A stretch of DNA of 64,000 bases from Mycobacterium sp. 236(2023). GTDB taxonomy: Bacteria; Actinomycetota; Actinomycetes; Mycobacteriales; Mycobacteriaceae. Position numbers and translations under genes: made by a program. Shown piece after piece: positions 22,084-32,297 of this stretch. Each line of letters starts with the position of its first letter. The first letter of the stretch is position 1. Location: the NCBI RefSeq assembly GCF_029623955.1, contig NZ_JARSBP010000010.1:124001-188000 (forward strand), in the 5' to 3' direction. Under the pieces are notes generated by a model that searched no databases, was not told the origin of the DNA, and saw only the letters and a program-made list of their open reading frames with translations.

Positions 22084-22947
22084 CTACAGATCTAACCCGA
22101 GATCGAGCACTCGGACCGAATGGGTCAGTGCGCCGACCGCGAGGTAGTCGACTCCGGTTCCCGCGTATTCGGCCGCGTTCTCCAGCGCGAGGCCGCCCGA
22201 GGACTCCAGCTTCGTCTGCGGCGACCGGGAGTCGCGGCGCTGCACGGCGATCTGCGTCTGCCAGACCGGGAAGTTGTCCAGCAGCACCAGTTCCACACCT
22301 TCGGCGAGTACCTCGTCGAGCTGCTCGAGCGAGTCGACCTCGACCTCGCACGGCAGATCCGGTGCCGCTGAACGCACTTCGCGAAGCGCGGCGACAACCG
22401 AACCTGCCGCTGCCACGTGGTTGTCCTTGATCAGTGCCGCGTCGCCGAGACCCATGCGATGGTTCACCCCGCCGCCGACCCGCACCGCATACTTCTGCAG
22501 CGCCCTCAGCCCGGGCAGTGTCTTCCTGGTGTCGCGCACCTGCGCCCGGGTGCCGGACACCGCCTCGACCCACGCCGCGGTGGCGGTCGCTATCCCGGAC
22601 AGGTGGCAGACCAGGTTGAGCATCGTGCGTTCCGCGGTGAGCAGGCCACGCGTCGGCCCCTCGACGGACAGCGCGACGCCGCCCGGTTCGAGCATGGTGC
22701 CGTCGGCGACCCGGTGTTCGACGCGGTAGCCGTCGGCGCCGAGCACCTCGTCGAGTACGAGCAGTGCCAGATCCAGGCCGGCGATGACCCCGAACTCCCG
22801 CGTCACCATCGAGGCGGTGGTCCGGGCATCAGCGGGGACGGTGGCAAGCGTCGTCACGTCCGGTCCGTAACGCAGGTCTTCGTCGAGCGCGCGGGTGATC
22901 ACGGCACGAGCCTCGGCGAGCTCGCTGTCGGTGAGCGTCACGGGCAC
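22084..22947 (-). CDS. nadC: Nicotinate-nucleotide pyrophosphorylase (carboxylating)
   Basis: The protein has 285-287 residues. It converts quinolinate and PRPP to nicotinate mononucleotide. Motifs: GVIAGLDLA, ERTMLNLVCHLSGIAT, DTRKTLPGLR, KYAVRVGGGVNHRMGL and LIKDNH. The ORF permits GTG at 22947 or GTG at 22941; the latter would overlap the nadB stop as GTGA like most junctions here. It is the third gene of the de novo NAD operon. Confidence 0.95.
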   Translation of the reverse strand: MPVTLTDSELAEARAVITRALDEDLRYGPDVTTLATVPADARTTASMVTREFGVIAGLDLALLVLDEVLGADGYRVEHRVADGTMLEPGGVALSVEGPTRGLLTAERTMLNLVCHLSGIATATAAWVEAVSGTRAQVRDTRKTLPGLRALQKYAVRVGGGVNHRMGLGDAALIKDNHVAAAGSVVAALREVRSAAPDLPCEVEVDSLEQLDEVLAEGVELVLLDNFPVWQTQIAVQRRDSRSPQTKLESSGGLALENAAEYAGTGVDYLAVGALTHSVRVLDLGLDL

Positions 22948-24491
22948 CCCACCGTCGCCGCCCCGCGGACGGCGCTGAATGCCTGAGCCGGGTCGGGTTC
23001 AGGGAAGTCGGAGCGGTGGTGGCAGCCGCGGGTTTCGGTGCGCGCCAACGCCGCTGCGGTGACCGCACCTGCGACGGCCGTCAGCGCGGCGTCCTCGAAG
23101 TCTCGTCGCGACCGCAGTGCTCGCGGAGTGGCGGTCTCGAGCCGTTCCGCCAGTTCGCGGAGTCCTTCGCCGCTGCGGACGACGGATGCGTGGTGGGTCA
23201 TGGCGTGTTGCAGTTCGGTGCGGGACAGCGCGGGCCGAAGCGGCGCACCAGGGTCGACGACGCGGCTGGGTCCCGCCGTCACGGCGCGGTCAGCTGCCGC
23301 CGCGCCGGCCCGGCCACCGACGACCAGACCTTCGAGAAGGCTGTTGGAGGCGAGCCGGTTGGCGCCGTGCATGCCGGTGCGCGCCACTTCTCCCGCGGCG
23401 AAAAGCCCCGCGACGTCGGTACGCCCGTGCACGTCGGTGACCACGCCGCCGCAGCTGTAATGGGCTCCCGGGACCACCGGGATCTGCTGTCCGGTCGGAT
23501 CGATTCCGGCGTCCAGGCAGGCGGCATTGACGGTCGGGAACCGGCGGGCGAAGTCGGCGACACGGCGGGCATCGAGGTACACACAGGCATCCCCGGTCGC
23601 CGCGAGCCGCGCTTCGATCGCCGCGGCCACGACATCACGGGGCGCCAGATCACCCATCGGATGCACGCCCGATGTCACCGACCTTCCTTGTGCATCAACA
23701 AGTTGTGCACCTTCGCCACGCAGCGCCTCGGTGATCAGCGGGCGCCTGCCCCCACCATTGCCGGTGTACAGCATCGTGGGGTGGAACTGGATGAACTCGA
23801 TGTCGCCGACCGGCAGGCCGGCCCACATCGCCAGGGCCACACCGTCACCGGTCGATCCGTCCGGGTTCGTGGTCGCCCGGTAGAGATGACCGAGTCCGCC
23901 GGTCGCGAGAATCACCGACGGTGCGTAGATCGCACCGAGTCCGTCGTCGCTGAGGACGGTCACACCGGCGACGGCCCCGTCGTCGAGGATCAGGTCCAGC
24001 GCCACATGATTGCGGCGGATGTCGAGGGTCGCTGCGGCGTGGTCGAGCGCACGCTGCACCTCGGCGCCCGTCGCGTCCCCACCGGAATGGATGATGCGTC
24101 GCCGGGTGTGGCCGCCCTCGCGGGTCAGCGCCCACTGTCCCGGCGACGATTCATCGAATTGTGCACCCGCGGAGACCAAGTCGGCCACGGCCCGGTATCC
24201 GTCGGCGACGATGGAGCGGACCGCCTCCGGATCGCACAGGCCCGCGCCTGCTGCCAGCGTGTCCGCGACGTGCGCCTCCACGGAATCGTCCGTGTCGGGC
24301 AGGACGACGGCGATACCGCCCTGTGCATAGAACGTCGCGGTCTCGCTGGCCTTGCTGAGCAGGACGACGGTGAGCCCGCGGCGGTGCGCGGCGAGCGCGG
24401 CGGCCAGTCCGGCAACCCCGGTGCCGACGATGACGACATCGGCACGCCGACGCCAGCCGGCGGCGCCGCCGCAGCCGGAGAACGCGGTCAT
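22938..24491 (-). CDS. nadB: L-aspartate oxidase
   Basis: The protein has 517 residues. This FAD enzyme oxidises aspartate to iminoaspartate. Motifs: dinucleotide fold [14 protein letters not shown] near the start, [48 protein letters not shown] and [22 protein letters not shown]. The ATG at 24491 overlaps the nadA stop as ATGA; the reading frame upstream of it runs through nadA. Confidence 0.96.
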   Translation of the reverse strand: MTAFSGCGGAAGWRRRADVVIVGTGVAGLAAALAAHRRGLTVVLLSKASETATFYAQGGIAVVLPDTDDSVEAHVADTLAAGAGLCDPEAVRSIVADGYRAVADLVSAGAQFDESSPGQWALTREGGHTRRRIIHSGGDATGAEVQRALDHAAATLDIRRNHVALDLILDDGAVAGVTVLSDDGLGAIYAPSVILATGGLGHLYRATTNPDGSTGDGVALAMWAGLPVGDIEFIQFHPTMLYTGNGGGRRPLITEALRGEGAQLVDAQGRSVTSGVHPMGDLAPRDVVAAAIEARLAATGDACVYLDARRVADFARRFPTVNAACLDAGIDPTGQQIPVVPGAHYSCGGVVTDVHGRTDVAGLFAAGEVARTGMHGANRLASNSLLEGLVVGGRAGAAAADRAVTAGPSRVVDPGAPLRPALSRTELQHAMTHHASVVRSGEGLRELAERLETATPRALRSRRDFEDAALTAVAGAVTAAALARTETRGCHHRSDFPEPDPAQAFSAVRGAATVGCP

Positions 24492-25519
24492 TCCCCGCCG
24501 CCGGGCTGCCCGATCTCGATCATCCGCTGGACGCTCTTGCGTCCCGCCGCTGCGACGTCCAGGTCCACGTGCACCTCGTCGGCGCCCTCGATGAGGCAGC
24601 GCAGCATCGCGGCCGGCGTGATCATCTTCATGTACCGGCAGGACGCGCGGTCGTTGACGGCCCGGAAGTCGACATCGGGTGCGGCGCGCCGCAACTGGTG
24701 CAGCATGCCGACCTCGGTGGCGACCAGCACCTGACGGGCGCCGGTCTCGCGGGCCGCATCCAGCATGCCTCCCGTTGACAGGATCTTGACCCGGTCCTCG
24801 GGGAAGGCGCCCTCGCCCGCGAGGTACAGAGCCGATGTCGCGCAACCACATTCGGGGTGCACGTACAGCTCGGCGTCAGGGTGCGCGCGGGCCTGGTCGG
24901 CCAGCTCGTCACCGTTGATGCCGGCGTGGACGTGGCACTCGCCCGCCCACACGTGCAGGTTCTTGCGGCCGGTCATCCGCCGCACATGGGCGCCGAGAAA
25001 CTGATCGGGGCAGAACAACACCTCACGGTCTTCGGGGATGGACGCGACGACCTCGACGGCGTTCGACGACGTGCAGCAGATGTCGGTCTCGGCCTTCACC
25101 GCAGCAGTGGTGTTGACGTAGGACACGACCACCGCACCCGGGTGCTCGGCCTTCCAGGCCCGCAGCTCGTCGGCGGTGATCGAATCGGCCAGTGAGCACC
25201 CGGCTCGCTGATCCGGGATCAGCACCGTCTTCTCAGGCGACAGGATCTTGGCGGTCTCGGCCATGAAATGCACGCCGGCGAACACGATCGTGTCCTCGGG
25301 CACCTCGGCGGCGATCCGCGACAGAGCGAGCGAGTCACCGACGTGGTCGGCGACGTCCTGAATGGCGGGCAACTGGTAGTTGTGCGCGAGCAGCGTCGCG
25401 CCGCGCAGCTTCAGAAGCCGGCGGACCTCGGCGGCCCACTCCTCGTCACCGTCGACACCGGAAAACCCACCAGGGCCGTCCACGATCCGGTCCGCAAGTT
25501 CGTTCGCGAGAACCGTCAT
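24488..25519 (-). CDS. nadA: Quinolinate synthase
   Basis: The protein has 343 residues. It is a [4Fe-4S] enzyme that condenses iminoaspartate and DHAP to quinolinate. Three candidate cluster cysteines are visible in [25 protein letters not shown] and [17 protein letters not shown] at 25519 has AAGGAG 6 nt upstream and is preferred over a GTG at 25534 that lies within this Shine-Dalgarno region. It is divergent from nrtR with a palindromic operator between them, so NAD-dependent control is expected. Confidence 0.96.
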   Translation of the reverse strand: MTVLANELADRIVDGPGGFSGVDGDEEWAAEVRRLLKLRGATLLAHNYQLPAIQDVADHVGDSLALSRIAAEVPEDTIVFAGVHFMAETAKILSPEKTVLIPDQRAGCSLADSITADELRAWKAEHPGAVVVSYVNTTAAVKAETDICCTSSNAVEVVASIPEDREVLFCPDQFLGAHVRRMTGRKNLHVWAGECHVHAGINGDELADQARAHPDAELYVHPECGCATSALYLAGEGAFPEDRVKILSTGGMLDAARETGARQVLVATEVGMLHQLRRAAPDVDFRAVNDRASCRYMKMITPAAMLRCLIEGADEVHVDLDVAAAGRKSVQRMIEIGQPGGGE

Positions 25520-25542
25520 CGCCGTCTCCTTCACTCATCGAG

Positions 25543-25565
25543 GTTTTCGACTTACAATCGAAAAC
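25543..25565. promoter_or_regulatory. Predicted NrtR operator overlapping the nrtR -10 box
   Basis: GTTTTCGA and TCGAAAAC form a perfect inverted repeat with a 7-nt spacer and end exactly at the nrtR ATG (25566). Inside it, TACAAT at 25553-25558 is a strong -10 hexamer 7 nt from that ATG, so nrtR should be leaderless and autoregulated. The site is 24 bp from the nadA start, well placed to repress nadABC. NrtR control of nad genes is established for M. smegmatis; this site is inferred. Confidence 0.75.
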
Positions 25566-26270
25566 ATGGCTCATACTAGCACTGAACATGAGGTGCTCGC
25601 CGTCGTGTTCCAGGTGCGCCAGGCACAGGGGCCCGCCACCGAGCGGAGACCTGCACTTCACGTCCTGTTATGGCAGCGCGCGCTCGAACCGGAGAAGGAA
25701 AAGTGGTCGCTACCGGGCGGCAGGCTCGACTCCGACGAGGACCTCATCACCTCGGTCCGCCGCCAACTCGCCGAAAAAGTCGACCTCCAGCAACTCGCTC
25801 ACCTCGAACAGCTGGCGGTGTTCTCCGACCCCACGCGGGTGCCCGGACCGCGCACCATCGCCTCGACCTTCCTGGGCCTCGTCCCTTCCCCCTCCACCCC
25901 GGAACTGCCCCCGGACACCCGATGGCATCCGGTGAGCGACCTTCCGGCGATGGCCTTCGACCACGGACCGATGGTCGAGCACGCGCGCAACCGGCTCGTC
26001 GCCAAGCTGTCCTACACCAACATCGGATTCGCCTTGGCCCCAGGCGAATTCGCGCTCTCCGCACTACGCGACATCTACAGTGCGGCCCTCGGACATCCGG
26101 TCGACGCCACGAACCTGCAGCGCGTCCTGGAACGACGCAACGTCATCACGAAGACCGGTACGACGGGCCGTTCCGGCCGCAGCGGCGGCCGTCCCGCGGC
26201 GCTCTACCGATTCACCGAAGCCCGCTACCGCGTCACCGACGAGTTCGCCGCACTTCGCCCGCCCGGGTGA
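25566..26270 (+). CDS. nrtR: NrtR-type NAD biosynthesis regulator (Nudix domain plus winged helix)
   Basis: The protein has 234 residues. Residues about 10-150 form a Nudix domain, and residues 150-234 a winged-helix DNA-binding domain (LSALRDIYSAALGHPVDATNLQRVL ending in GRPAALYRFT), split here for length. The Nudix box reads G-x5-E-x7-RQLAEK, so key catalytic Glu residues of REUXEE are replaced; this fits a sensor that binds a NAD-derived ligand and does not hydrolyse it. ATG 25566 is preferred over the longer frame because a -10 box and an operator lie directly upstream. It is the homologue of Rv1593c. Confidence 0.9.
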   Translation: MAHTSTEHEVLAVVFQVRQAQGPATERRPALHVLLWQRALEPEKEKWSLPGGRLDSDEDLITSVRRQLAEKVDLQQLAHLEQLAVFSDPTRVPGPRTIASTFLGLVPSPSTPELPPDTRWHPVSDLPAMAFDHGPMVEHARNRLVAKLSYTNIGFALAPGEFALSALRDIYSAALGHPVDATNLQRVLERRNVITKTGTTGRSGRSGGRPAALYRFTEARYRVTDEFAALRPPG

Positions 26271-26280
26271 GTCGACTGGA

Positions 26281-26299
26281 TTCTTAAGGGCTTCTTAAG
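26281..26299. repeat. Tandem TTCTTAAG repeats upstream of the lipase gene
   Basis: Two copies of TTCTTAAG (26281-26288 and 26292-26299) are spaced 11 bp apart, about one helical turn, between the nrtR stop and the lipase start at 26313. Each contains palindromic CTTAAG. Such phased copies often mark a regulator site. No known regulator motif is matched. Confidence 0.4.
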
Positions 26300-26312
26300 T
26301 AACAATGCCGGG

Positions 26313-27680
26313 ATGGACTTGGGCAATGTGGCACGGTCGAGCGCCGATCCCGAATGGATCGGCCAGCCCTTCCATGAGCCGCTGCAACCCAGGACTCGGC
26401 CGGTCATACCGGCCAAAGATGCGTTCTACCAGCCGCCCGCCGGCTACGAACACGCCCGTCCCGGCACCATCCTGCGCTCGCGCGACGTAGAACTGGCGTT
26501 CCTCGGGTTCATCCCGCAGAAATTCCACGCCACCCAGCTTCTGTACCGCACCACCGACCTCAACGGTGAGCCGCAGGCCACCGTCACCACCGTCGTCGTT
26601 CCGACGGAACGGACATCCGAGGGCGCCCCCGGACAGACACTGCCGATCGTGTCCTACCAGTGCGCGATCGATGCGGTGGCCGGACGCTGCTTCCCGTCGT
26701 ACGCGCTGCGTCGCGGCGCGAAGGCCATCGGCGCGGTCGCACAGTTCGAATTCCTCCTCGTCGCGGCCGCCCTCGCGGAGGGCTGGGCAGTGTCGATTCC
26801 CGACCATGAGGGCACCACAGGGATGTGGGGCGCCCCCTACGAGCCCGGCTATCACGTTCTGGACGGCCTCCGCGCCGCGCTCAACCACACACCGCTGAAG
26901 CTTGCGGCAGAGGCGCCCATCGGGCTGTGGGGATACTCAGGCGGCGGCCTGGCGTCGGCGTGGGCCGCCGAAGTGCAGGACGCCTACGCGCCCGAACTCA
27001 ACCTCGTCGGAGCTGTCCTGGGCTCACCCGTCGGCGATCTCGGCCACACCTTCCGCCGCCTCAACGGCAGCATCTACTCGGGACTGCCCGCCATGGTCGT
27101 CGCCGCGTTGACCCATATCTACCCGGACCTCCACCGCATCATCGACGAGCACGCCACCGTGGACGGCAAAGCGTTGCTCGCGCGGATCGAGAAGATGACC
27201 ACCGCGCACGCCATGATCCGGATGGCCGGCAAGGACATGGCCCACCTGGTCGACCGTCCGCTCGAAGAGATCCTGCTGACCCCCGAGGTTCAGCACGTCT
27301 TCGACAGCATCAAGCTGGGCACCAGCGCGCCGAAAACCCCGGTGCTCATCGTGCAGGCCGTCCACGACCGCATCATTTCCGTCGACGACATCGACGAGCT
27401 GACCGAGACCTACACCAAGGGCGGCGCCAGCGTCACCTATCACCGCGACATGCTCAGCGAGCATCTGCTGCTGCATCCGATGTCGGCGCCGATGACGCTG
27501 CGCTGGCTGCGGGATCGCTTCGCGGGCCGGCCATTGCGGGCACACATCGAGCGCACCAAATGGCCGACGCTGCTCAACCCGTCCACCTACCGGGGAATGC
27601 TGACCCTCGGCAAGATCACGGCGAAGGTGGTACTGGGGCGGCAGGTGCAGCGTCAGCCGCTGTCCCGATTCGACCAATAG
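26313..27680 (+). CDS. Secretory lipase (LIP) family protein
   Basis: The protein has 455 residues and is an alpha/beta hydrolase of the LIP family, the homologue of Rv1592c. The nucleophile Ser lies in [14 protein letters not shown] (about residues 207-220), the acid probably in [13 protein letters not shown], and the His in SEHLLLHP. No clear signal peptide is seen, so whether it is exported is open. It starts 43 nt after nrtR in the same direction. Its last 65 bases overlap the 3' end of the convergent DUF2567 gene. Confidence 0.88.
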   Translation: MDLGNVARSSADPEWIGQPFHEPLQPRTRPVIPAKDAFYQPPAGYEHARPGTILRSRDVELAFLGFIPQKFHATQLLYRTTDLNGEPQATVTTVVVPTERTSEGAPGQTLPIVSYQCAIDAVAGRCFPSYALRRGAKAIGAVAQFEFLLVAAALAEGWAVSIPDHEGTTGMWGAPYEPGYHVLDGLRAALNHTPLKLAAEAPIGLWGYSGGGLASAWAAEVQDAYAPELNLVGAVLGSPVGDLGHTFRRLNGSIYSGLPAMVVAALTHIYPDLHRIIDEHATVDGKALLARIEKMTTAHAMIRMAGKDMAHLVDRPLEEILLTPEVQHVFDSIKLGTSAPKTPVLIVQAVHDRIISVDDIDELTETYTKGGASVTYHRDMLSEHLLLHPMSAPMTLRWLRDRFAGRPLRAHIERTKWPTLLNPSTYRGMLTLGKITAKVVLGRQVQRQPLSRFDQ

Positions 27681-28269
27681 GCCGCGGGTACTCGACCGGC
27701 GGCCACGCGCCGAGATCGTCACGTGAATGGGCAACTGCGGCAAGCAGATAGACGATTGCGGCCACCGCTGCCGGAAACAGCAACGTGGCGGCAATCTGCG
27801 CCGCCGAATGACCGAAGAACACCGATGGCGCTTCGGTGATGTAGTGGAACCGCTGCTGGTCGGTCACCGGCGCCGACGCGATGTCGACGGAGCCGTAGCG
27901 CAGATGTACGAGCAGCGCACCGACGCCCGCGCAGGCCCCCGCGGCGGCCACCGAGCCGAACGACAGCGCCGCCATCATCACGGGGCCGCGATGAGACTTC
28001 CACTGCCACACCAGGACAGCGGCGACGACGGCGAGCACCGAAAGCATGCCGACGACCAGGAACGCCGAAGTGAACCAGTTGTCGGACTCGGCGCCAAGAT
28101 ACGCCTTGATCCGGTCGCCGTCCCGCGTCAGCGCGATCACGCCCTTGACCGGCGGCGCCAGCCACGCCCACAACGCACCGACGACCACGCCCGCCACCGC
28201 CAGCCCGGCGACGACGGACGCGACCGCCCTGCTCCGGGAAGCGGTGGGTGGCACAGCAGCGCCGGTCAT
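27616..28269 (-). CDS. DUF2567 membrane protein
   Basis: The protein has 217 residues with four hydrophobic helices (near residues 14-38, 66-90, 97-125 and 156-180) and a Pro/Ala-rich tail. It corresponds to Rv1591. It starts with an ATG overlapping the stop of the small bsaP gene (ATGA) and is therefore probably in the bioB transcript. Its 3' end is antisense to the lipase gene for 65 bases. The function is unknown; the link to biotin synthesis is only by context. Confidence 0.82.
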   Translation of the reverse strand: MTGAAVPPTASRSRAVASVVAGLAVAGVVVGALWAWLAPPVKGVIALTRDGDRIKAYLGAESDNWFTSAFLVVGMLSVLAVVAAVLVWQWKSHRGPVMMAALSFGSVAAAGACAGVGALLVHLRYGSVDIASAPVTDQQRFHYITEAPSVFFGHSAAQIAATLLFPAAVAAIVYLLAAVAHSRDDLGAWPPVEYPRPIGRIGTAADAAPAAPVPPSP

Positions 28270-28517
28270 CGGAACAGATCCAGATCCGTCGAATCCACCA
28301 GCCCGTGACGCGAACACTTCGCCCACCACCCGTCGGGTCGCACCTGGACGATCATCCGACGACCGCAGGCAGCGCAGAACCGGGGCGGTTCCAGACCGAG
28401 CTGGGCCGCCGTCGGGATGCTACTGCCGGCCAACTCGGTGGACGCAGCGCCCGTATAAACGTTGAATTCCCCCGCGCCGACGGGAGCGGGCAGCTCGGAG
28501 CTGTCTGTGACCATCAC
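28266..28517 (-). CDS. bsaP: Biotin synthase auxiliary protein
   Basis: The protein has 82-83 residues; GTG at 28517 and ATG at 28514 are adjacent alternative starts. It carries FCAACGRRM and, 16 residues on, KCSRHG, so three Cys plus a His could bind an iron-sulfur cluster or zinc. It sits 26 nt after bioB and is the homologue of Rv1590, a small protein reported as a partner needed by mycobacterial BioB. That role is from the family; the gene order supports it here. Confidence 0.85.
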   Translation of the reverse strand: MMVTDSSELPAPVGAGEFNVYTGAASTELAGSSIPTAAQLGLEPPRFCAACGRRMIVQVRPDGWWAKCSRHGLVDSTDLDLFR

Positions 28518-28543
28518 CTGATCGGTTCTACCGTGTGCCGGTA

Positions 28544-29539
<996 letters not shown>

Positions 29540-29556
29540 CTAGGTCGCCCTCCTCT

Positions 29557-29578
29557 TGAACACCGTTCAGGTTAGGGT
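29557..29578. promoter_or_regulatory. BioQ operator and bioQ -10 box
   Basis: TGAACACCGTTCA at 29557-29569 is a perfect 13-bp palindrome, and TAGGGT at 29573-29578 fits TANNNT, 6 nt before the bioQ GTG (29585). A leaderless, self-repressed bioQ and a repressed bioB follow. The same 20-bp stretch including the palindrome occurs upstream of bioF. The motif agrees with what is known of mycobacterial BioQ. Confidence 0.8.
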
Positions 29579-29584
29579 ATCGGC

Positions 29585-30193
29585 GTGCAGCTCCACAAAC
29601 GCGACGTGGTCGACATGGCCACCTCACTGCTGGACAACTACGGCATCGCCGACCTGTCGATGCGGCGCCTGGCCCGCGAGCTGAACGTCTCCCCCGGCGC
29701 CCTCTACTGGCATTTCGCCAACAAGCAGCAGCTCCTCGGCGCGGTCGCCGACCGGATTCTGCAACCGGTGGGCGCCATCGAGGGCGACTGGCGGACCCGC
29801 GTCGAAGCCGCCTGCACGCAACTCCGCGACGCACTGCTGTCGCACACCGACGGCGCCGAGCTCGTGTCGGCCAGTTTTGCCGCCGGACAGTCGAAAACCA
29901 TGACGGCGGTACTGGCGAGGCTCACCCGCGATGCCAGTGACGCCGGTGTGGCGCCCGAGCACGCCGAGTTGGCCGCCCGCACCGTGATCTATTATGTGCT
30001 CGGATTCACCGCCGACGAACAATCCCGGCTGCAGTGGGACGCGGCAGGCGCCGATGTCGGGCCGACCGTGTGGGACGAGGATCCGAGCACCCGGTTCGCG
30101 TTCGGGCTGCGGCTGCTCACCGACGGCATCGCCACGCACAGCGAAAGTGTGTCCAACAGCGTTTCCGACTCGATTGTTCAGAATCCGCGGTAG
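29585..30193 (+). CDS. bioQ: TetR-family repressor of biotin synthesis
   Basis: The protein has 202 residues. The N-terminal TetR helix-turn-helix is clear (LSMRRLARELNVSPGALYWHF, about residues 22-42, given as two halves), with a Lys/Gln-rich linker and a helical ligand-binding C-terminal domain ending TRFAFGLRLLTDGI. Its position divergent from bioB and the adjacent palindrome match BioQ of M. smegmatis, which represses bioB and bioFD. What ligand it senses is not shown by the sequence. Confidence 0.88.
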   Translation: MQLHKRDVVDMATSLLDNYGIADLSMRRLARELNVSPGALYWHFANKQQLLGAVADRILQPVGAIEGDWRTRVEAACTQLRDALLSHTDGAELVSASFAAGQSKTMTAVLARLTRDASDAGVAPEHAELAARTVIYYVLGFTADEQSRLQWDAAGADVGPTVWDEDPSTRFAFGLRLLTDGIATHSESVSNSVSDSIVQNPR

Positions 30194-30336
30194 TTCGCGA
30201 CGTCGCGCATCCACTGCGGATCGCCGCCGTCGACGACGGCGCCGATGACCGCGATCGACGTTGTCGTCCACCAGTGCATGCGGCCGGGGCTCCAGCTCGA
30301 CGCCCGGCCGGCTTTCTCGTCCGAAGCCTTAGCCAC
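30178..30336 (-). CDS. Small hypothetical protein (52 residues)
   Basis: A GTG at 30336 opens a short frame whose codons nearly all end in G or C, as in real genes here. A TACCTT hexamer (30345-30350, minus strand) lies 8 nt upstream, consistent with a leaderless mRNA. The product has one hydrophobic patch (TTTSIAVIGAVV) and three Trp residues. The 3' end overlaps bioQ by 16 bases. A longer frame to 30456 exists but its extra part looks non-coding. No family is recognised. Confidence 0.45.
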   Translation of the reverse strand: MAKASDEKAGRASSWSPGRMHWWTTTSIAVIGAVVDGGDPQWMRDVANYRGF

Positions 30337-30427
30337 TGAGGCGTAAGGTACCCCCAGCATCGGCTGCGCGCGAAAGAATCTGGCCGACTTCAACACTGGA
30401 TTGCCTGCGGATCGCTGACGAACATCG

Positions 30428-31078
30428 ATGGACATGACCGAATCCATCTGGGCCACATGGCATGACAGCTACAGCGATCCAGAATCCGAGGTCTCGCACC
30501 GGCTGGTCCATGTCCGGCGGCGCCTCTCCGATGCCCTCGACGCCGCCCCGCCCGGCCCGATCAGGTTGATCAGTCTGTGCGCGGGCGAGGGTCGCGATGT
30601 TCTCGGGGTCCTGCCCGCCCATCCCCGACGCCCGGACGTGATCGCTCGCCTCGTCGAACTCAATCCCGACGTCGCCGCGGTCGCGCGCGCGTCGGCGGCT
30701 GCTGCGGGCCTCGACAACGTCGAGGTCGTCACGGGCGACGCAGCGCTCGTCGCCGCCTACGCGGACCTCGCACCTGCCGACGTCGTCTTGGCCTGCGGCA
30801 TCTTCGGCAATGTCGACGACGCGGCCATCCGCGCCACCATCGACGGACTCCGGCAACTCAGCAAGCGAGGTGCGACGGTACTTTGGACGCGCAGCCGGCG
30901 CACGCCCGACGTCACAACAGACGTGCGGAGATGGTTCTCCGAAGTTGGCTTCGAGGAGGTCGGCTTCGACGTCGAGGACGGTCGCGACTTCAGCGTCGGC
31001 ACACAACGTTTCGCAGGCGAAACACCACCTCTCGACGTCACTGCAAAGCTGTTCGAGTTCCTGCCAGACAAACGCTGA
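30428..31078 (+). CDS. Class I SAM-dependent methyltransferase
   Basis: The protein has 216 residues. The Rossmann methyltransferase motif I is LISLCAGEGRD, the acidic end of strand 2 is ARLVELNP, and motif IV region is ADVVLACGIFGN. It ends with a FELLPDKR-type strand region typical of small methyltransferases. The substrate is unknown. It lies inside the biotin region but BioC in mycobacteria is encoded elsewhere and this protein shows no clear BioC features, so a biotin role is only a possibility. Confidence 0.8.
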   Translation: MDMTESIWATWHDSYSDPESEVSHRLVHVRRRLSDALDAAPPGPIRLISLCAGEGRDVLGVLPAHPRRPDVIARLVELNPDVAAVARASAAAAGLDNVEVVTGDAALVAAYADLAPADVVLACGIFGNVDDAAIRATIDGLRQLSKRGATVLWTRSRRTPDVTTDVRRWFSEVGFEEVGFDVEDGRDFSVGTQRFAGETPPLDVTAKLFEFLPDKR

Positions 31079-31092
31079 CGCGGGTCGGGCGG

Positions 31093-31617
31093 TCAATCGA
31101 TCGGATACTCGCACCTGGCGTTGCCGTCCCAGTGCCGCAGCCCGACAGCGGTGGCACCGATGTCCTGGGTGACACTCGCCAGAGCCAACGCGGTGGGCAG
31201 CTGATCGGAGGGGATTCGCCGCGCCAGCGTCACATGCGGCGTCCAATGACCCGGAACTGCGTGCGGGAGCGGGGTTTCCGTCATATGGGGTCGGCAGACC
31301 CGATTCACCTCGGCCTGCAGCTCCAACAAATCCGCCGACGGCACCACCAACCGCACGAGGGTCACCGACCGGCCGCCGCCGAACACCATCGGCGCGCCGA
31401 GGACGCACCGAAACGGCAGGCGGTCAAGCAGCGGGCACAATGCGTCGTTGACCGCGTCATCCATGTCGCCGGCCACCGTCAGCGTGACGTGCGGCCGGTT
31501 GGTCGGGGACCGATGGCCGGCCAGGCTTCGAATGCCGTTCTGCGCCAGTTCGTCCCACGCCTGGCGGACCGCCGCGTCGGTGTCCGCGTCGAACAGCAGC
31601 TCGACGGAGTGGACCAT
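31093..31617 (-). CDS. 2'-5' RNA ligase-like (2H phosphoesterase) protein
   Basis: The protein has 174 residues. Two HxT motifs, HVTLTV (about residue 44) and HVTLARR (about residue 129), define the 2H phosphoesterase superfamily. The ATG at 31617 overlaps the bioD stop by one base (TGATG), so it is the last gene of the bioF-bioD transcript, as Rv1571 is in M. tuberculosis. Why this family follows biotin genes is unknown. Confidence 0.85.
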   Translation of the reverse strand: MVHSVELLFDADTDAAVRQAWDELAQNGIRSLAGHRSPTNRPHVTLTVAGDMDDAVNDALCPLLDRLPFRCVLGAPMVFGGGRSVTLVRLVVPSADLLELQAEVNRVCRPHMTETPLPHAVPGHWTPHVTLARRIPSDQLPTALALASVTQDIGATAVGLRHWDGNARCEYPID

Positions 31618-32297
31618 CAGACTGCGAGGCTCTCCACCCACGACCGGTCGAATGCCTGGGCGCTGATCCGCTCGAAATCCGGCGCGCCCAGCGATCCGAC
31701 CCCCGCGGGCAGCGCGGCGCGCACCGGCGCCAGCCTCGCCAGCGCGTCGCGGTTGTCGATCTCGGCAACGCCCGGCTGCGCCGGCCACGAGCCGATCGCC
31801 AACCCCGCACTGGAAACGTCCTTGTGCGCCAATGCCTCCAACGTCAGCACGGTGTGGTTGAGGGTGCCGAGACCGGGCGCGACCACAGTCAGGACCGGCG
31901 CCTGCACATCCACCGCGAGATCGCGCAGCGTCACACCCCCCGCGCCGATCTCGACCAGCAGCCCTCCGGCACCTTCGACCAGCGTGAGCCTGCCCGGACG
32001 ATGAGCTGCGGCGACCAGGTCACGCAACGCAGCCCTCGTCGGCAACTCGGCTCCGGCCCGCTGCGCGGCGGCCAGCGGCGCCAGTGGTTCGGGAAACTTT
32101 GCAAGAGAATGCACGTCGAAGACCCCCGCGAGGCGCGACACCTCGGCGAGGTCGTCGTCTCCGTCCTGCGTGCCCGTCTGCACGGGCTTGCATACCGCGA
32201 CGTCGATGCCGGCAAGACGGGCATGACATGCCAGCGCCGCTGTGACGACGGTCTTTCCGATACCGGTCCCTGTTCCGGTGACGACGAGGACACTCAC
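31617..32297 (-). CDS. bioD: Dethiobiotin synthetase
   Basis: The protein has 226 residues. It carboxylates and closes DAPA to dethiobiotin using ATP. The P-loop [14 protein letters not shown] starts near residue 6; further motifs are CKPVQTG and [11 protein letters not shown]. The GTG start at 32297 overlaps the bioF stop as GTGA. Confidence 0.96.
   Translation of the reverse strand: MSVLVVTGTGTGIGKTVVTAALACHARLAGIDVAVCKPVQTGTQDGDDDLAEVSRLAGVFDVHSLAKFPEPLAPLAAAQRAGAELPTRAALRDLVAAAHRPGRLTLVEGAGGLLVEIGAGGVTLRDLAVDVQAPVLTVVAPGLGTLNHTVLTLEALAHKDVSSAGLAIGSWPAQPGVAEIDNRDALARLAPVRAALPAGVGSLGAPDFERISAQAFDRSWVESLAV

Noticed and set aside
30428-31078. Methyltransferase as BioC of the biotin pathway
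   Set aside because: It lies among bio genes but shows only general methyltransferase motifs, is shorter than BioC, has no BioQ site nearby, and mycobacterial BioC is encoded elsewhere.
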